DNA of 64,000 nucleotides from Thermosphaera aggregans (GCF_014962245.1 NZ_CP063144.1:486582-550581); one strand, 5' to 3'; numbered from the stretch's first letter, positions 8,229 through 17,898 are shown. Numbers and translations: made by a program. The notes: generated by a model from the sequence alone, not told the origin.

Positions 8229-10205
8229 GTGAGTATTAAACCTATCCCTATTTTAACTCTCCTAATCCTGCTAACAACTCTAACCCCGCTTGCAGCATCA
8301 CCAGATCCTGTGGGCGTTCACGGCGACTTCCCGCATGCCAGGGTAGTTGTCACAGAAGTGGTGGACGGGGACACGTTCTGCATATCCCCGCCGGTCTACG
8401 TAGGGGGAGAGTACAGGACGGTTGTCAGGCTAGCAGATATTGACGCGCCGGAGCTTGATACCTCTGAAGGACAGCAGGCATAGCAGGCCTTAACCAATCT
8501 ACTAGCACAGCATGGAGGAGTAGTATATCTGGACATAGACAAAGCTGGGGGCGTAGACGGTGAAGGAAGAGTTATAGCAGTAGCCTATGTAAGGGAGAAC
8601 ACAACCCACTTGTTAAACGTAAACAAGTGGATGATTGACAACAACCACGCTGTAGTAGAGGACTATCCAAACGACTTTGATCCTTCACAGTGGAACCTGT
8701 ACATAGAATACCCGATACAAAATGAGAAACTACCAACCATAACCAGGATACCCCTGCACAGTGGGGCAATAGCTAACAGTACTTCCTGGGGTGTTAGAGT
8801 AGCCGTCACACCTGATGGAAACTACATTGGAGTAGCATTCTCGGATTACGGTGGAGACTATACACTGCATGTTAGAATACTGGACAGAGAGGGGAACATC
8901 GTCAACAGCTACGACTACGGTCCAGATAAGGGATCTGACTGGTACGCCAACGTATGGCGCGGGATGTTGGACATAGCGGCTAATGAAACAGGCTTCATGG
9001 TAGCGTGGACAAACCTCACCAGAAGTGGTAATAGTAGAGTTGTACTGTACAGCTTCGTGCCAGTAACAGGCACTCCTACACAGCCACAACATATCTACCT
9101 GGATACTTATCAGAACCATCCGTTAGTCGCATTCTTCGAACACTCCAACGGCACTAGATGGTGGATTATAGGCTACGGCAAGCAGACCACCTCTGTATCC
9201 AGGTATACATTAAACCTCTTAGACTTGACGCCCCAATATACCAACAGATTCGCTAATGTAAATCTAGCTGGAGCACCTGCGGCTGACGTAAAGATTGGAG
9301 TAGACGTTATGGGCGGTTTAATATTTGATAATGTAACCAAATCGTTCCTCGTAGTTGCTAGGAATAAAACAACCGATCACAACATCATAGGTATTCATGG
9401 AAATTCTCATAGTACATTAGGCTTCTTTATATTCACCTACACCATTGACTCCAGGACCGGTGATCAAGGGCCAGAGCCTGATATGACTGGTAGCTACTCC
9501 TACTACAACGTCTACCCAATGTACACTGCACTGCTCGGTAGTGGCCGTTACTTGTTGACCGCTTATAATGAAAACTCCAGCGCGCTGGCATACGCTGTTT
9601 TCGATTTAGATACTAAGATTGTATCTCGCATATCTTTGTATGATTATGGTTCCGCTACAACCTATTACCCGTGGATTGCGGGAGGTAGCGGGAAGTGGTT
9701 GCTTGCCTACAGTGCAAGAGGCTATGTTAACATCACGCTGGTTAGTCCTGATGGCTCGAACACGGGCCTGGTCTCCCTGGCTGACAGGAGCTCCAGCTAT
9801 GTTAGAGTAGCCTATGATGCAGGAGCAGGGTTGTTCCCTGTAGCGTACTCGGTAAGGGATCTCGGCACGAGCAACTACGACCTGTTCCTGGCACTGGTCG
9901 GGGAGGACGGCGGCATCGGGAGTTTCGTCATACCGGTTAGCACAGACGATAGCGTTAGCAATATACCGGTGAACATGGTTGTGTTGCCAGGCGGATCACC
10001 TGGAACAGTGGTAGTCTTTGCTGTAGAGGGCAACGATCTCGTCGCATACTACGTGTCGAGCAATTATCCGGAAACCCTGCAGCCAATGCCTATTCCTGAG
10101 CCCGTCATCGTTTCACTAGCAGTTGCCGGCACCGGCGGAGCATTAGTAACATATATACGAAGAAGATTGAAGAGGAGTAAGCTCTCTTTCACAAACCTTT
10201 TTTAA
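8229..10205 (+). pseudogene. Secreted SNase-like nuclease/large extracellular protein with one in-frame TAG and a PEP-CTERM-like tail
   Basis: One reading frame runs from the GTG at 8229 to 10205, broken only by TAG at 8481-8483. The first 84 codons give a signal peptide (about residues 5-23) and the first half of a staphylococcal nuclease-like domain: VDGDTF with two Asp, then RLADIDAPE with the Arg, Asp and Glu of the active site. After the TAG the same frame continues the domain (GEGRVIAVAYV, where Arg matches the second catalytic Arg, then VNKWMIDNNHA). About 420 residues of repeat-rich, beta-strand-like extracellular sequence follow. The end reads PMPIPEP, a hydrophobic stretch of about 16 residues, then an Arg/Lys cluster: a sorting-signal or anchor layout. 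Either a fresh nonsense mutation, a sequencing error, or readthrough; if not read through, the downstream part could start at the TTG at 8610, but it would lack a signal peptide. Confidence 0.75.
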
Positions 10206-10409
10206 CACCCATTCCCGACTTCTTATCTGCCCAAGCAGCCCGGGACTGCTTGGAGCGCTGTGGAAAAACCCTGCTATGTAATCTTAATGGTTGCGCGACT
10301 GGGAAACGTCCAAGGCCCGCCCTCTCTGTAGCTGACCAGGGAATTATACTACTCTGGGTTTAGGGAGGCGTAAGACGTGAAACCACTGCATCAATTGGTT
10401 GCCGCTGGC

Positions 10410-10958
10410 TCAGGGGCTCGGGTAGGCTTGGAGTTTTTTCTTAACAACCTTGTGTTTTCTTTCAGCAGCTACTAGGCCTATTGCCGTGTTGTATAGTGTG
10501 AGTGCTGTTATCAACGGGTCCAGACGGATCCCCCAGGGAGTGTAGTTGAGGAGGAGGCCTATCAAGGGGATTACGGCGAGGGATAGGCCTATTGAGAGTG
10601 CGAGTCTTTCAAGGGGTTTTAAATCATCCTCACCTGGGTACAAGGCCTCTACGAGTACGTATCCTGGTAGGAAGAGAACGTATACTGTCCCGAGCAGGTA
10701 CCTCAGCGGTGTTAGAGTAGGCATGATGCCGCTGGCGTAGACTGTGGCTGCCGTTGCGATGGTTAAGATGATCAGGGTCCAGAACCATGCGGAGTAGTCT
10801 AGCCTGAGGATGTAGCTTCCAAGGGTTTTAGGAGGATCGGGGTCCACCAGCCTTATCCTTCCACGTGAGGCATTCTCGTAAGCAGTTTTCAGCGCTTTCC
10901 ACCTGCTCTTCTTCCCTAGCTTCGCAACATACTCCTCTAGAGTGATCTCGCGCTTCAT
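10410..10958 (-). CDS. DUF1616 membrane-domain protein
   Basis: About 182 residues. The conserved DUF1616 block is clear: LRYLLGTVYVLFLPGYVLVEALYP followed by LERLALSIGLSLAVIPLIGLLLNYTPWGIRL (given here in pieces of a longer motif, residues about 85-155). The protein has four membrane helices and a cytoplasmic N-terminus. Most DUF1616 proteins carry a C-terminal extracellular domain; here that part seems to be the separate gene just upstream (10961-11446). Start chosen at the ATG two bases after the upstream stop. Last gene of the archaeosortase/MoxR operon. Function unknown. Confidence 0.75.
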   Translation of the reverse strand: MKREITLEEYVAKLGKKSRWKALKTAYENASRGRIRLVDPDPPKTLGSYILRLDYSAWFWTLIILTIATAATVYASGIMPTLTPLRYLLGTVYVLFLPGYVLVEALYPGEDDLKPLERLALSIGLSLAVIPLIGLLLNYTPWGIRLDPLITALTLYNTAIGLVAAERKHKVVKKKLQAYPSP

Positions 10959-10960
10959 AA

Positions 10961-11446
10961 CTACCACTGTGTAACGTTCACGTATAGGTGAACCCACCTG
11001 CCAGTGTAAACCCAGCCCTCCCCAGTATTGTGAACCCAGAGCTCGAAAACCAGTGCAACCCTGGAGGGAAGGGTGGGGGAGTACACTGGGATTTTAACAG
11101 GGGTTTCCCACGACTCGTTGTGAGCTAGAACCAGCCTCCATTCCTTGAGAACCGGGGCTGGCGACTCCGTGGTGTTCGAGGGTAGGGTTTCACCCGTTGC
11201 GATCTTGTAGACTACTTTAAAATACCCTGTGCGTCCCAGGTTGTTGAACACGTATATGCACAGGTCCAGTGTCGACCCGTTGAGAACATTGCTAGGGTAC
11301 TCCCCTATTTTACAGTCCTGGTTGAGCAGGCCGATTGCCGTGAAGGGTTCAGGGTTCTCCGGCCTCAGAATCAAGGCTATCCCGAGCACAGCACCGATGA
11401 TCGAGACAGCGAGGACTACGGCGAATACTTCCTCATCCATGATCAT
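10961..11446 (-). CDS. Extracellular beta-rich protein resembling the C-terminal part of DUF1616 proteins
   Basis: A 161-residue protein: an N-terminal membrane helix (about residues 7-27) and an extracellular domain with two Cys, several NxS/T sites and the pattern FTAIGLLNQDCKIGEYP, similar in layout to the outer domain of DUF1616 proteins. It directly precedes the DUF1616 membrane gene with two bases between stop and start, so the two probably make one functional unit as a split protein. Function unknown. Confidence 0.6.
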   Translation of the reverse strand: MIMDEEVFAVVLAVSIIGAVLGIALILRPENPEPFTAIGLLNQDCKIGEYPSNVLNGSTLDLCIYVFNNLGRTGYFKVVYKIATGETLPSNTTESPAPVLKEWRLVLAHNESWETPVKIPVYSPTLPSRVALVFELWVHNTGEGWVYTGRWVHLYVNVTQW

Positions 11447-11447
11447 G

Positions 11448-11867
11448 CTAATACTCCCTCACAACCCACTTCCTCCTGGTTTTAAACCATAAGTAGATGT
11501 AAGCGCGTGGAAGCAGAGTGTAAACTAGGAGAGGAATGAGGGCGAGAACAGCCACGGAAGCAGCCTTCGAGGCTGTGTGGAGGAGGTATGCTTGCTGAGA
11601 ACCCTCCTCAAGATCCGCGATCATCGTGTCAACCTCGCTGAGGATTAAGCCAGCCCTGGCATGGTCACCCTGCTCAAATGCTTTAACAGCTTCATTAAGC
11701 TTATCTACAACGCTGCTAGCATCAACATGCTTAGCCTCCAGCTCCGCAATTCTTTCAACATACTCCGCGATCCTGGCGTCAAAGTCCTCGTTGTAAGCAG
11801 TGTAGAGCATGCTGAGCGAAAACGTGGCAAGCATCAACAAAGCTACCACAAACACTTTCCTATGCAT
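11448..11867 (-). CDS. Membrane protein with extracellular coiled-coil region
   Basis: A 139-residue protein: signal anchor at residues 4-24, a helical, charged region (about 30-90, with AELEAKHVDASSVVDKLNEAV) and a C-terminal helix (about 103-128) followed by a basic tail. I do not recognise a family. It lies one base from the next gene and shares the operon with DUF58 and MoxR genes, so it may be an envelope accessory protein. Similar small helical membrane proteins often accompany MoxR/DUF58 systems. Confidence 0.55.
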   Translation of the reverse strand: MHRKVFVVALLMLATFSLSMLYTAYNEDFDARIAEYVERIAELEAKHVDASSVVDKLNEAVKAFEQGDHARAGLILSEVDTMIADLEEGSQQAYLLHTASKAASVAVLALIPLLVYTLLPRAYIYLWFKTRRKWVVREY

Positions 11868-11915
11868 GGAAACCCCTGCGCTGTAATATTGGAATGTTGG
11901 GGAGGAGTAAAATAC

Positions 11916-13679
11916 CTAATCGCCAGGTAGGTTAACGAAGTACCCGTTATCCCTGAGCACCGTGGCTACCACTCCATACTTGTAGGCAAGAGGTTTCGAA
12001 AATATTAGGGTAACGTTCCTGACTCCTGGAGCCCTGGATTTAAAGGCATCGGCTAATCCTGCTCCAATACCTTTATAGTAGTCTTCGAGCTCGCCCACGA
12101 AACCCGTTGCCTCCCCCAGCTTAATAGTCCTTGTCCTGCTCCACGTGCTGTAATCGTGTAATGCTTTAACACCGTGCTTCCGGAAGATACTGTTGAATGC
12201 TGCGAGCACGTCGAGGATACTTCCATGAATATAGTATAGCTCCTCCCCGGGGATTTTCACGAAGAAGTGAACGCTGGATAACCCTCCATTCCCCCTCAGC
12301 CCACTTAACAGCTCCACGTATGTAGCAGTTACCAGCAAGTCCAGCTCCACCGGGTTTGCTGCAGTTAGATCCGAATACACGATTTTCTCCCCCAGGCCCC
12401 GTCCCCCGCCCCCCTCGGCCTCTTTGGTGAACAACTTGATGAACAAGCTTTCCTCCAACTCAAGCTTTAAACTCTTCTTCCAGTGAATCAGGTGCGGGTT
12501 GTCACCTGGGCTGTATTCGCGGGCGCCTGCGTAATCTCCTGTATAGGATTGAGCAAGCATCTTGGACACGTATTCCGCGACTTCACGCATCATCTTAGCT
12601 GCGAGGAGGAATCTGCTCCGTAAGCGTTGCTTACCCATAATGCTAGCTTTTGAAGAAGGCTCCGTTTCCTCACCCCCATGTTGCATCGTTCCCAAGTAAA
12701 GCGTGTCTAAACCAGCAGGCAGGAAAGCTTGTTTTTCAAGATCTTCACCACCAGTCCCGGGGCCTCCCCCTCCACCGGTAAGCCCCCTACCCAGCGATCC
12801 GTGTCCTAGTCCATCGGGCACGAGGTGTTCGCCAGCACCGTATTCCCCTACGCCCCCACCCTTCTCCAGCCTCACCACGAGTATTCTAGGAGCCGCTATG
12901 TACCTAGCGTACTCCTTCAGTATTCTCTCCGCTTCCCTTAGAAGCTGAACCGCCTTAACCATGACGGTGTACTGGAGGACAAACGGCCCGTGCACGGTGC
13001 TTGCAAGCCCTTTACCATCGCTCACGACTACTTGAACAAATGTCTCGTTAACCCCTACTTTCAACGCTTTAACCGCTAGCTCCAGATCCGCCTGGTTTAC
13101 AGCGCTCCCGCTTCTCACCTCACGCCCGTCCGCGAGCACTCTGTACTTGAAAAAGCCTGGGCACTTTATGGAAACCAGGTAATTAACCTGTCCACCAGCA
13201 TACACGGTTTTCCCAGCCTGCCTAACCTCTACCCGTGATCTTCCCACCCTAGCGCTCTCCTTCAACAAGCAAGCGGTGAAGCCAGCCACCACGGCTGTCA
13301 GCGGTACCAGTGAGTATGGGTTAACAATGAGCACTGGTGTGTAGAAGAACAGGGTTACTGCTACGGTTTTCCTTATACTTCCACGACCCTTCGCGTAGAG
13401 GATGAGGAACCCGAGGAAGGCTGTGGTGGACGCGGCTATAAGGATTACCGTGTTCCCGTTAAAGGATGATAGGAAGCTGGCACCTGTTGCTGCTGCGAAG
13501 AGAAGCCTTGAATCCCTGCTGAGAGCCATGAGGATGAACACAGGTAGTACTGCAATATACCAGTGAGCATCCAGGGTTAAACCCTCCACGCCCAGCCTGG
13601 CTATAAACGGGGCTGAGACGAGGAGGACAGCCGTGAAACCCTTTACAGCCTTACTCCGCGTAAACTGTCCTAGCAACAT
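11916..13679 (-). CDS. DUF58-domain membrane protein
   Basis: A 587-residue protein with five or so N-terminal membrane helices (residues 12-140), a beta-rich segment, and a DUF58 domain whose signature AREYSPGDNPHLIHWKKS lies near residues 384-401. DUF58 proteins are usually encoded beside MoxR AAA+ ATPases and are thought to act with them in maturation of envelope or secreted protein complexes. A Gly-rich, low-complexity insertion (about residues 279-325) precedes the DUF58 signature and is unusual. It overlaps the next upstream gene by 29 bases, indicating tight coupling. Confidence 0.85.
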   Translation of the reverse strand: MLLGQFTRSKAVKGFTAVLLVSAPFIARLGVEGLTLDAHWYIAVLPVFILMALSRDSRLLFAAATGASFLSSFNGNTVILIAASTTAFLGFLILYAKGRGSIRKTVAVTLFFYTPVLIVNPYSLVPLTAVVAGFTACLLKESARVGRSRVEVRQAGKTVYAGGQVNYLVSIKCPGFFKYRVLADGREVRSGSAVNQADLELAVKALKVGVNETFVQVVVSDGKGLASTVHGPFVLQYTVMVKAVQLLREAERILKEYARYIAAPRILVVRLEKGGGVGEYGAGEHLVPDGLGHGSLGRGLTGGGGGPGTGGEDLEKQAFLPAGLDTLYLGTMQHGGEETEPSSKASIMGKQRLRSRFLLAAKMMREVAEYVSKMLAQSYTGDYAGAREYSPGDNPHLIHWKKSLKLELEESLFIKLFTKEAEGGGGRGLGEKIVYSDLTAANPVELDLLVTATYVELLSGLRGNGGLSSVHFFVKIPGEELYYIHGSILDVLAAFNSIFRKHGVKALHDYSTWSRTRTIKLGEATGFVGELEDYYKGIGAGLADAFKSRAPGVRNVTLIFSKPLAYKYGVVATVLRDNGYFVNLPGD

Positions 13680-14514
13680 ATATGATCGCCACCGTGGCTA
13701 TTAAAGTGATGAAAGCCAGGTAGAAGGGGGATATGCCGTGCTGCCCGTGGAGAAGAGATTTCATATAGAGGAGTAGGTTGGGTCTCACCCATGACTGATC
13801 TATAAGGATGCTCCTGCCCGCTCTTACAGCTGAAAACCAGTCCCTGTTGAACTCGAGGACGCGGTTGGTTAAAACCCCTTTCGCCGACACTATTAGCATA
13901 AACCCCCTTCCCACCTCTATTTCAAACCCTACAGGAACCTCGCCCAGGTACTCGCCCACCGTGTAAAGGCCATCGCCGTGTTCGTCGATAAATGAGAAGT
14001 TGCTTGTGTATATAATTGGATGTACAGCGAGAGCTGGAGTGCTTGGAAGCCTTAAAGCAAACGGTGTGTCGATCACCAGGGTTGTGTTCAAGCGTGTGTC
14101 CCACGCTACTACGGTGCGGGAGTCTCCGGCATTGAAAACCGGGTCGTACACGTATCCCTCCAGCTCAGCGTCCAGGCCTAGAGTCTTCAGCAGTTGGAGG
14201 ATTACCTCAGGGGTTCCGAAAACAATCGCCAAGCCTCCTTTCTCGGAAAAATTAATTACGTAGTCCAGCTCGCCCTTATCCAGTAGCCTATCCCTCCCTA
14301 CCACGAGCAGTGCTGATTCAGCCTGGTTCTTCTCCAGCTCTTTCAGGCTGTACAGGGTAAGGCTTGACTCATGGCAGAGTGTAGAGTAGCCGTTGTCTCC
14401 CGTGTCCAGCACGTAGTAGTCGAGATTGGTGGGTAGCACTGCTATCAGGGATAGAGCTGTGAGCAGGCCTAGGAGTACGCTGTACGCTAGTATAGGGCTA
14501 GGCTTCCTCCTCAC
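13651..14514 (-). CDS. DUF4350-like membrane protein
   Basis: A 287-residue protein: an N-terminal membrane helix (about residues 8-27), a Rossmann-like domain with ALLVVGRDRLLDKGELDYVINFSEKGG and GLAIVFGTPE, and a C-terminal helix (about 262-282). This layout matches DUF4350 proteins, which are common partners of DUF58 and MoxR genes. The domain resembles glutamine-amidotransferase-like folds used as ligand or partner binding modules. Overlaps its neighbours on both sides. Function unknown. Confidence 0.65.
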   Translation of the reverse strand: MRRKPSPILAYSVLLGLLTALSLIAVLPTNLDYYVLDTGDNGYSTLCHESSLTLYSLKELEKNQAESALLVVGRDRLLDKGELDYVINFSEKGGLAIVFGTPEVILQLLKTLGLDAELEGYVYDPVFNAGDSRTVVAWDTRLNTTLVIDTPFALRLPSTPALAVHPIIYTSNFSFIDEHGDGLYTVGEYLGEVPVGFEIEVGRGFMLIVSAKGVLTNRVLEFNRDWFSAVRAGRSILIDQSWVRPNLLLYMKSLLHGQHGISPFYLAFITLIATVAIIYVARTVYAE

Positions 14515-16276
14515 TTAGAACACTCTCGTACACTTCTTTAGCTTCTTCTATGCTTGGCTTCTCCTTTGAATACATGTCTTTCTCCGCCAGGATTAGCAGC
14601 TTCCACGCTAACTCCTTGACTCTCCTGTTACCTACTACGTTTTCAACAACGAGAGAGTAGTGTTCTCGGAGAGTTTCATATGCTAGGGGAAGCCGTTGCG
14701 TCAGACGTCTAAGCAACTTATAGTATACCAGAGCCACCGCCGAGCCTAGGCCTGTGACATAGGGCTTCAGCAAATCCTGTGTTAGGTCGCGTATACCTCT
14801 GCTCATTTTCTCCACACCTCTCCGCAACCCCTTTTCCAGAAAGATGAAGAAAACCTTTTCCCGGTCTCGGAGGATGATAGTGGATGACACGCCCAGGATG
14901 AGGGTCAGGATTAACGACAACGTGTTGAAGACTACTACACGAGTCGTGTAACTGTAAGGATCGTAGTACCCGCTCGGATCCCTTACGGAGACCACTACTT
15001 CAATGAGGGAAAGGGGGAGCACGCTGCCGAGAACACGTAGAGAACAGTTAATGTTGAGTATGCTGGAAACCCTGCTTGTAAACAATCCCTTTGACTCAAC
15101 CTCGACGAGGAGATCATTGCCCGGGTCTCCCTGAATCAATACTGGGATCTCTCCATACGTGGTGAGTATTATTGATGGAACCATGATCTCAAGGCGGGGA
15201 TGCCTAGGCTCGTAGAACACCGGCTTATCGATGCAGTAGGAGAGCGTTGTCTCGGTGGAGTTAACGCAGAGTCTGATCAAGTTCTCGCCAAGAGTGAAGT
15301 TGTACATTGAGGTGTTAACACCTATTACCAGCGGGGTTGGCGCAACAGTTATGTTTCCAATAAGGGTTTCCCCAGCCCGGTTTCTAACGCTCACAATGCC
15401 CGGTATTTCAACAGAGGTTTCAGAGTAGATGGTCAGGTTTAAGTATTCTCCTCTCGTGATCTTTGACGGTGCCTCCAACGCGATTCTCGGGCGGGAGTAA
15501 AGCACCGTAATCCTTCTGTAGGGCTTGTAGACCATTTCCCCGCAAACTGCTTCAGCCATGACCGTGATCTTCACTGCTCCTTCTCTCCCAACATACTTCT
15601 CTACTAAGTAGGCTGGCGGGGTTGGGATTGAGGCGTTGCACTCGGTGGAGTTGCACTGGAAAATAGTGTTACCTAATACCTCTACCCCGGTGGACAAGTA
15701 TATGTTGCTGACCATGCAGCTCGAGTTTTTCACGGCTACGGTAACTAGCACGTCCTCCCCTGCTCTATAAGTGTCCCGGTTAGTGGTGATCGTGAGAGGC
15801 GAGTCTCTCTGCGAGATAACTGCTTTAAGCTCCCATATCCTGCTCTTCAGCTCTTCCAGCATCAGCTCTGCACTAGCTCTTAATGCGTAAGCCGACTCCC
15901 TATCCTGAGAGCAAGAGTGGAGCCGTTGCAGGTATTGGGTTACAGAGTCGACTCCTTCGTAAACCTCTCCTAGGATTCTAAGAGCCTCAGATCCCTCGTA
16001 TTCGCCGGATAACAGGCTGTAGTACTTGAGGAAAGCCCTGTACACTTTCTCGTGCAGGCTTGAAAGAGTAGGCTCTACTCGTGTTTCAAGCATTACTCTC
16101 GCATAGTATTCTCCAACGGGGGATCCGTCCAGAGCCTCGGTTAAAACCTTCTTAAAAACAGCTAACAAGTAGGTGCAGTCGGTAACGGGTTGAGGAGTAC
16201 TCAGGGTTTCAACAAGAAGTGTCTGCAGGATGAGGGTTGCAAGCAGTATTACAGCGACCGTTGCAACGAGTCTCAC
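14498..16276 (-). CDS. Large extracellular protein with Ig-like beta domains and a membrane anchor
   Basis: A 592-residue protein: signal peptide or anchor (residues 5-25), an alpha-helical part up to about 150, then beta-rich Ig-like segments (about 155-440) with NxS/T sites and Cys pairs, a membrane helix near 455-475, and a charged cytoplasmic helical region ending in acidic residues. The C-terminal cytoplasmic part, with REHYSLVVENVVGNRRVKELAWKLL, has the flavour of DUF4129-type tails found next to DUF58 genes, but this is weak. Sits in the middle of the MoxR/DUF58 operon. Confidence 0.6.
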   Translation of the reverse strand: MRLVATVAVILLATLILQTLLVETLSTPQPVTDCTYLLAVFKKVLTEALDGSPVGEYYARVMLETRVEPTLSSLHEKVYRAFLKYYSLLSGEYEGSEALRILGEVYEGVDSVTQYLQRLHSCSQDRESAYALRASAELMLEELKSRIWELKAVISQRDSPLTITTNRDTYRAGEDVLVTVAVKNSSCMVSNIYLSTGVEVLGNTIFQCNSTECNASIPTPPAYLVEKYVGREGAVKITVMAEAVCGEMVYKPYRRITVLYSRPRIALEAPSKITRGEYLNLTIYSETSVEIPGIVSVRNRAGETLIGNITVAPTPLVIGVNTSMYNFTLGENLIRLCVNSTETTLSYCIDKPVFYEPRHPRLEIMVPSIILTTYGEIPVLIQGDPGNDLLVEVESKGLFTSRVSSILNINCSLRVLGSVLPLSLIEVVVSVRDPSGYYDPYSYTTRVVVFNTLSLILTLILGVSSTIILRDREKVFFIFLEKGLRRGVEKMSRGIRDLTQDLLKPYVTGLGSAVALVYYKLLRRLTQRLPLAYETLREHYSLVVENVVGNRRVKELAWKLLILAEKDMYSKEKPSIEEAKEVYESVLSEEEA

Positions 16277-16536
16277 GCAGCAAGCACCCCGTAAACCCTG
16301 TAAGCTATGATGAGCGCGAACAATGCTAGGAGCGCAATGTTAAGGACTCTGACATGCCTGTACCCTGTGGCAGGACGGGTTAGAGCGTAGGAAACATAGT
16401 AGGCTAGGATGCTTAACGAGGCGTAGAAGTCCACCCGCTCCTCCCTGATAAGGCTCAGGGAGAGGGTTGAAACAGCCGTGAGCACTGTGAACATGAAGAT
16501 GAATGCGAGAACCCTATCCTGCAACTTCCCCAACAC
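16273..16536 (-). CDS. Small three-helix membrane protein
   Basis: An 87-residue protein with three hydrophobic segments (about residues 8-27, 36-50 and 64-84). No family recognised. Its start overlaps the previous gene by 23 bases and its end overlaps the next by four (ATGA type), so it is a genuine part of the operon. Confidence 0.55.
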   Translation of the reverse strand: MLGKLQDRVLAFIFMFTVLTAVSTLSLSLIREERVDFYASLSILAYYVSYALTRPATGYRHVRVLNIALLALFALIIAYRVYGVLAA

Positions 16537-17209
16537 CCAGCGTGATCAATACTCCATCAAGCGTTTGAGTTTTCTCAATAACTCTTAGATAATTAATCAT
16601 TGCAGCCCGGGCCAGCGTTGACGCAATAATGATCGAGTAGGGGTCAACCGGGTACTTCACATACTCTTTCAACGCATCAGCCAGCCCGCTAACGTAGACC
16701 CTGTAGATGTTCCCGGTTGCGGAAACCCCTACATCCCTAGCCATGCCTAGCTCCTCAATCACGATGGTTCGCAAAGCTTTCTCTATGGTATCCAGCTCCC
16801 CCGTGGACGACTCCACCAACTCCAACACAGGCATGTCAAGGGGTATTGCAAGGTAGGGTGAGCCACCGGCGAACCCGAGGCCCGGGTCAACCCTGCTAGG
16901 GCACGGTATCTTCGAGTAGACTGCGAGCACCTCGCTCCCTTTTGTAACAATGCACAAGCTGGCATCTAGCAGGTCGAGGTCTTCAATAGTGCTCGTAACC
17001 CCTTCCACCAGGATTTTCGAATAGTTTAGGAGAGATGAGACAGCAGGGTCTCGCGGTATCCTACTGTACGCTATGAACACTCCCCCTAGCACTCCCAGCG
17101 AAGCCGCTACACCGACTAAATTGTTATAGCCGGTTGCAAGCCCGTAGGCAGCTAAGAGCCCCGCTATTATAAGCATGTTCAACCCTAGCACGAGCAATTG
17201 CTGTGTCAT
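16514..17209 (-). CDS. Membrane-anchored cytoplasmic-domain protein of the MoxR operon
   Basis: A 231-residue protein with two N-terminal membrane helices (residues 5-48) and a soluble domain with the block GSPYLAIPLDMPVLELVE. Family not recognised. The start overlaps the end of the upstream gene by four bases. Its position between the small membrane proteins and the MoxR ATPase suggests it is a structural partner of the same system. Confidence 0.55.
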   Translation of the reverse strand: MTQQLLVLGLNMLIIAGLLAAYGLATGYNNLVGVAASLGVLGGVFIAYSRIPRDPAVSSLLNYSKILVEGVTSTIEDLDLLDASLCIVTKGSEVLAVYSKIPCPSRVDPGLGFAGGSPYLAIPLDMPVLELVESSTGELDTIEKALRTIVIEELGMARDVGVSATGNIYRVYVSGLADALKEYVKYPVDPYSIIIASTLARAAMINYLRVIEKTQTLDGVLITLGVGEVAG

Positions 17210-17898
17210 GCCAGCACCACCGCGAAGGGTCTCAATGCCAGGTCAAACACTAGTATGAGCCCTGCGGCACGGTGTTTCGCAAGTAAAATGTAAGCGTTCC
17301 TAGCCAGGTGGAGGCCGAGGAGTACTAGTAGGGCGGGGAGCCCCATGTTCACGAATGGCTGGGAGTAGAGCGTGAGGAATGCTAGAAGGGTGATCGCAAG
17401 CTTCAGCTCAACCCGCTTCTTAGACTCGAAGACAGGTATTGCTGAGAAAGCATCGATCAACCCGAGAACGATGAGTAGAAGAGGTTTATCGACACCCAAG
17501 TATACCCCTGCTATAATGCTTGCTAGAACCCCTACAGGTAGAAGTGGGGTTGCAACATGGCTGAAGCCCTCCTTAGCGTGAAACTGGTTTAGAATAAGAA
17601 GTATTAGTAAAATGTAAGCCGTGGATAACACTATTTCAACATTGAAGCCGGGGAAATAATCCACGAGTGCTTCGCATAGACACGTAGCAAGGAGGATCCC
17701 TGAGTAAACAATTAGCAAATCGCTAAGCTCGGCGGGGATACGGGCAAGGAAGAGGAGGTTTATCAAAATAATTGATAAGGCAAGCCCTGCAAAATAGCCT
17801 TGGCTTAGAACCCCGGCTTTAATGATAATGCTTGCTAATGCTATAGCAGAGATTAAGGCTACGTCCAGGTCGACAAGCCTACTTGGGGACTGGGACAT
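17206..17898 (-). CDS. Multi-pass membrane protein of the MoxR operon
   Basis: A 230-residue, highly hydrophobic protein with about seven to eight membrane helices and very short loops. No catalytic motif seen and no family recognised. It overlaps the MoxR gene by 20 bases and the next gene by four, so it is translated together with them. Could be a membrane scaffold for the archaeosortase/MoxR machinery. Confidence 0.55.
   Translation of the reverse strand: MSQSPSRLVDLDVALISAIALASIIIKAGVLSQGYFAGLALSIILINLLFLARIPAELSDLLIVYSGILLATCLCEALVDYFPGFNVEIVLSTAYILLILLILNQFHAKEGFSHVATPLLPVGVLASIIAGVYLGVDKPLLLIVLGLIDAFSAIPVFESKKRVELKLAITLLAFLTLYSQPFVNMGLPALLVLLGLHLARNAYILLAKHRAAGLILVFDLALRPFAVVLA

Noticed and set aside
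8481-8483. TAG as a pyrrolysine codon
   Set aside because: Pyrrolysine is known in methylamine-using methanogens and a few bacteria; no pyl genes are in view and other genes here stop at TAG.
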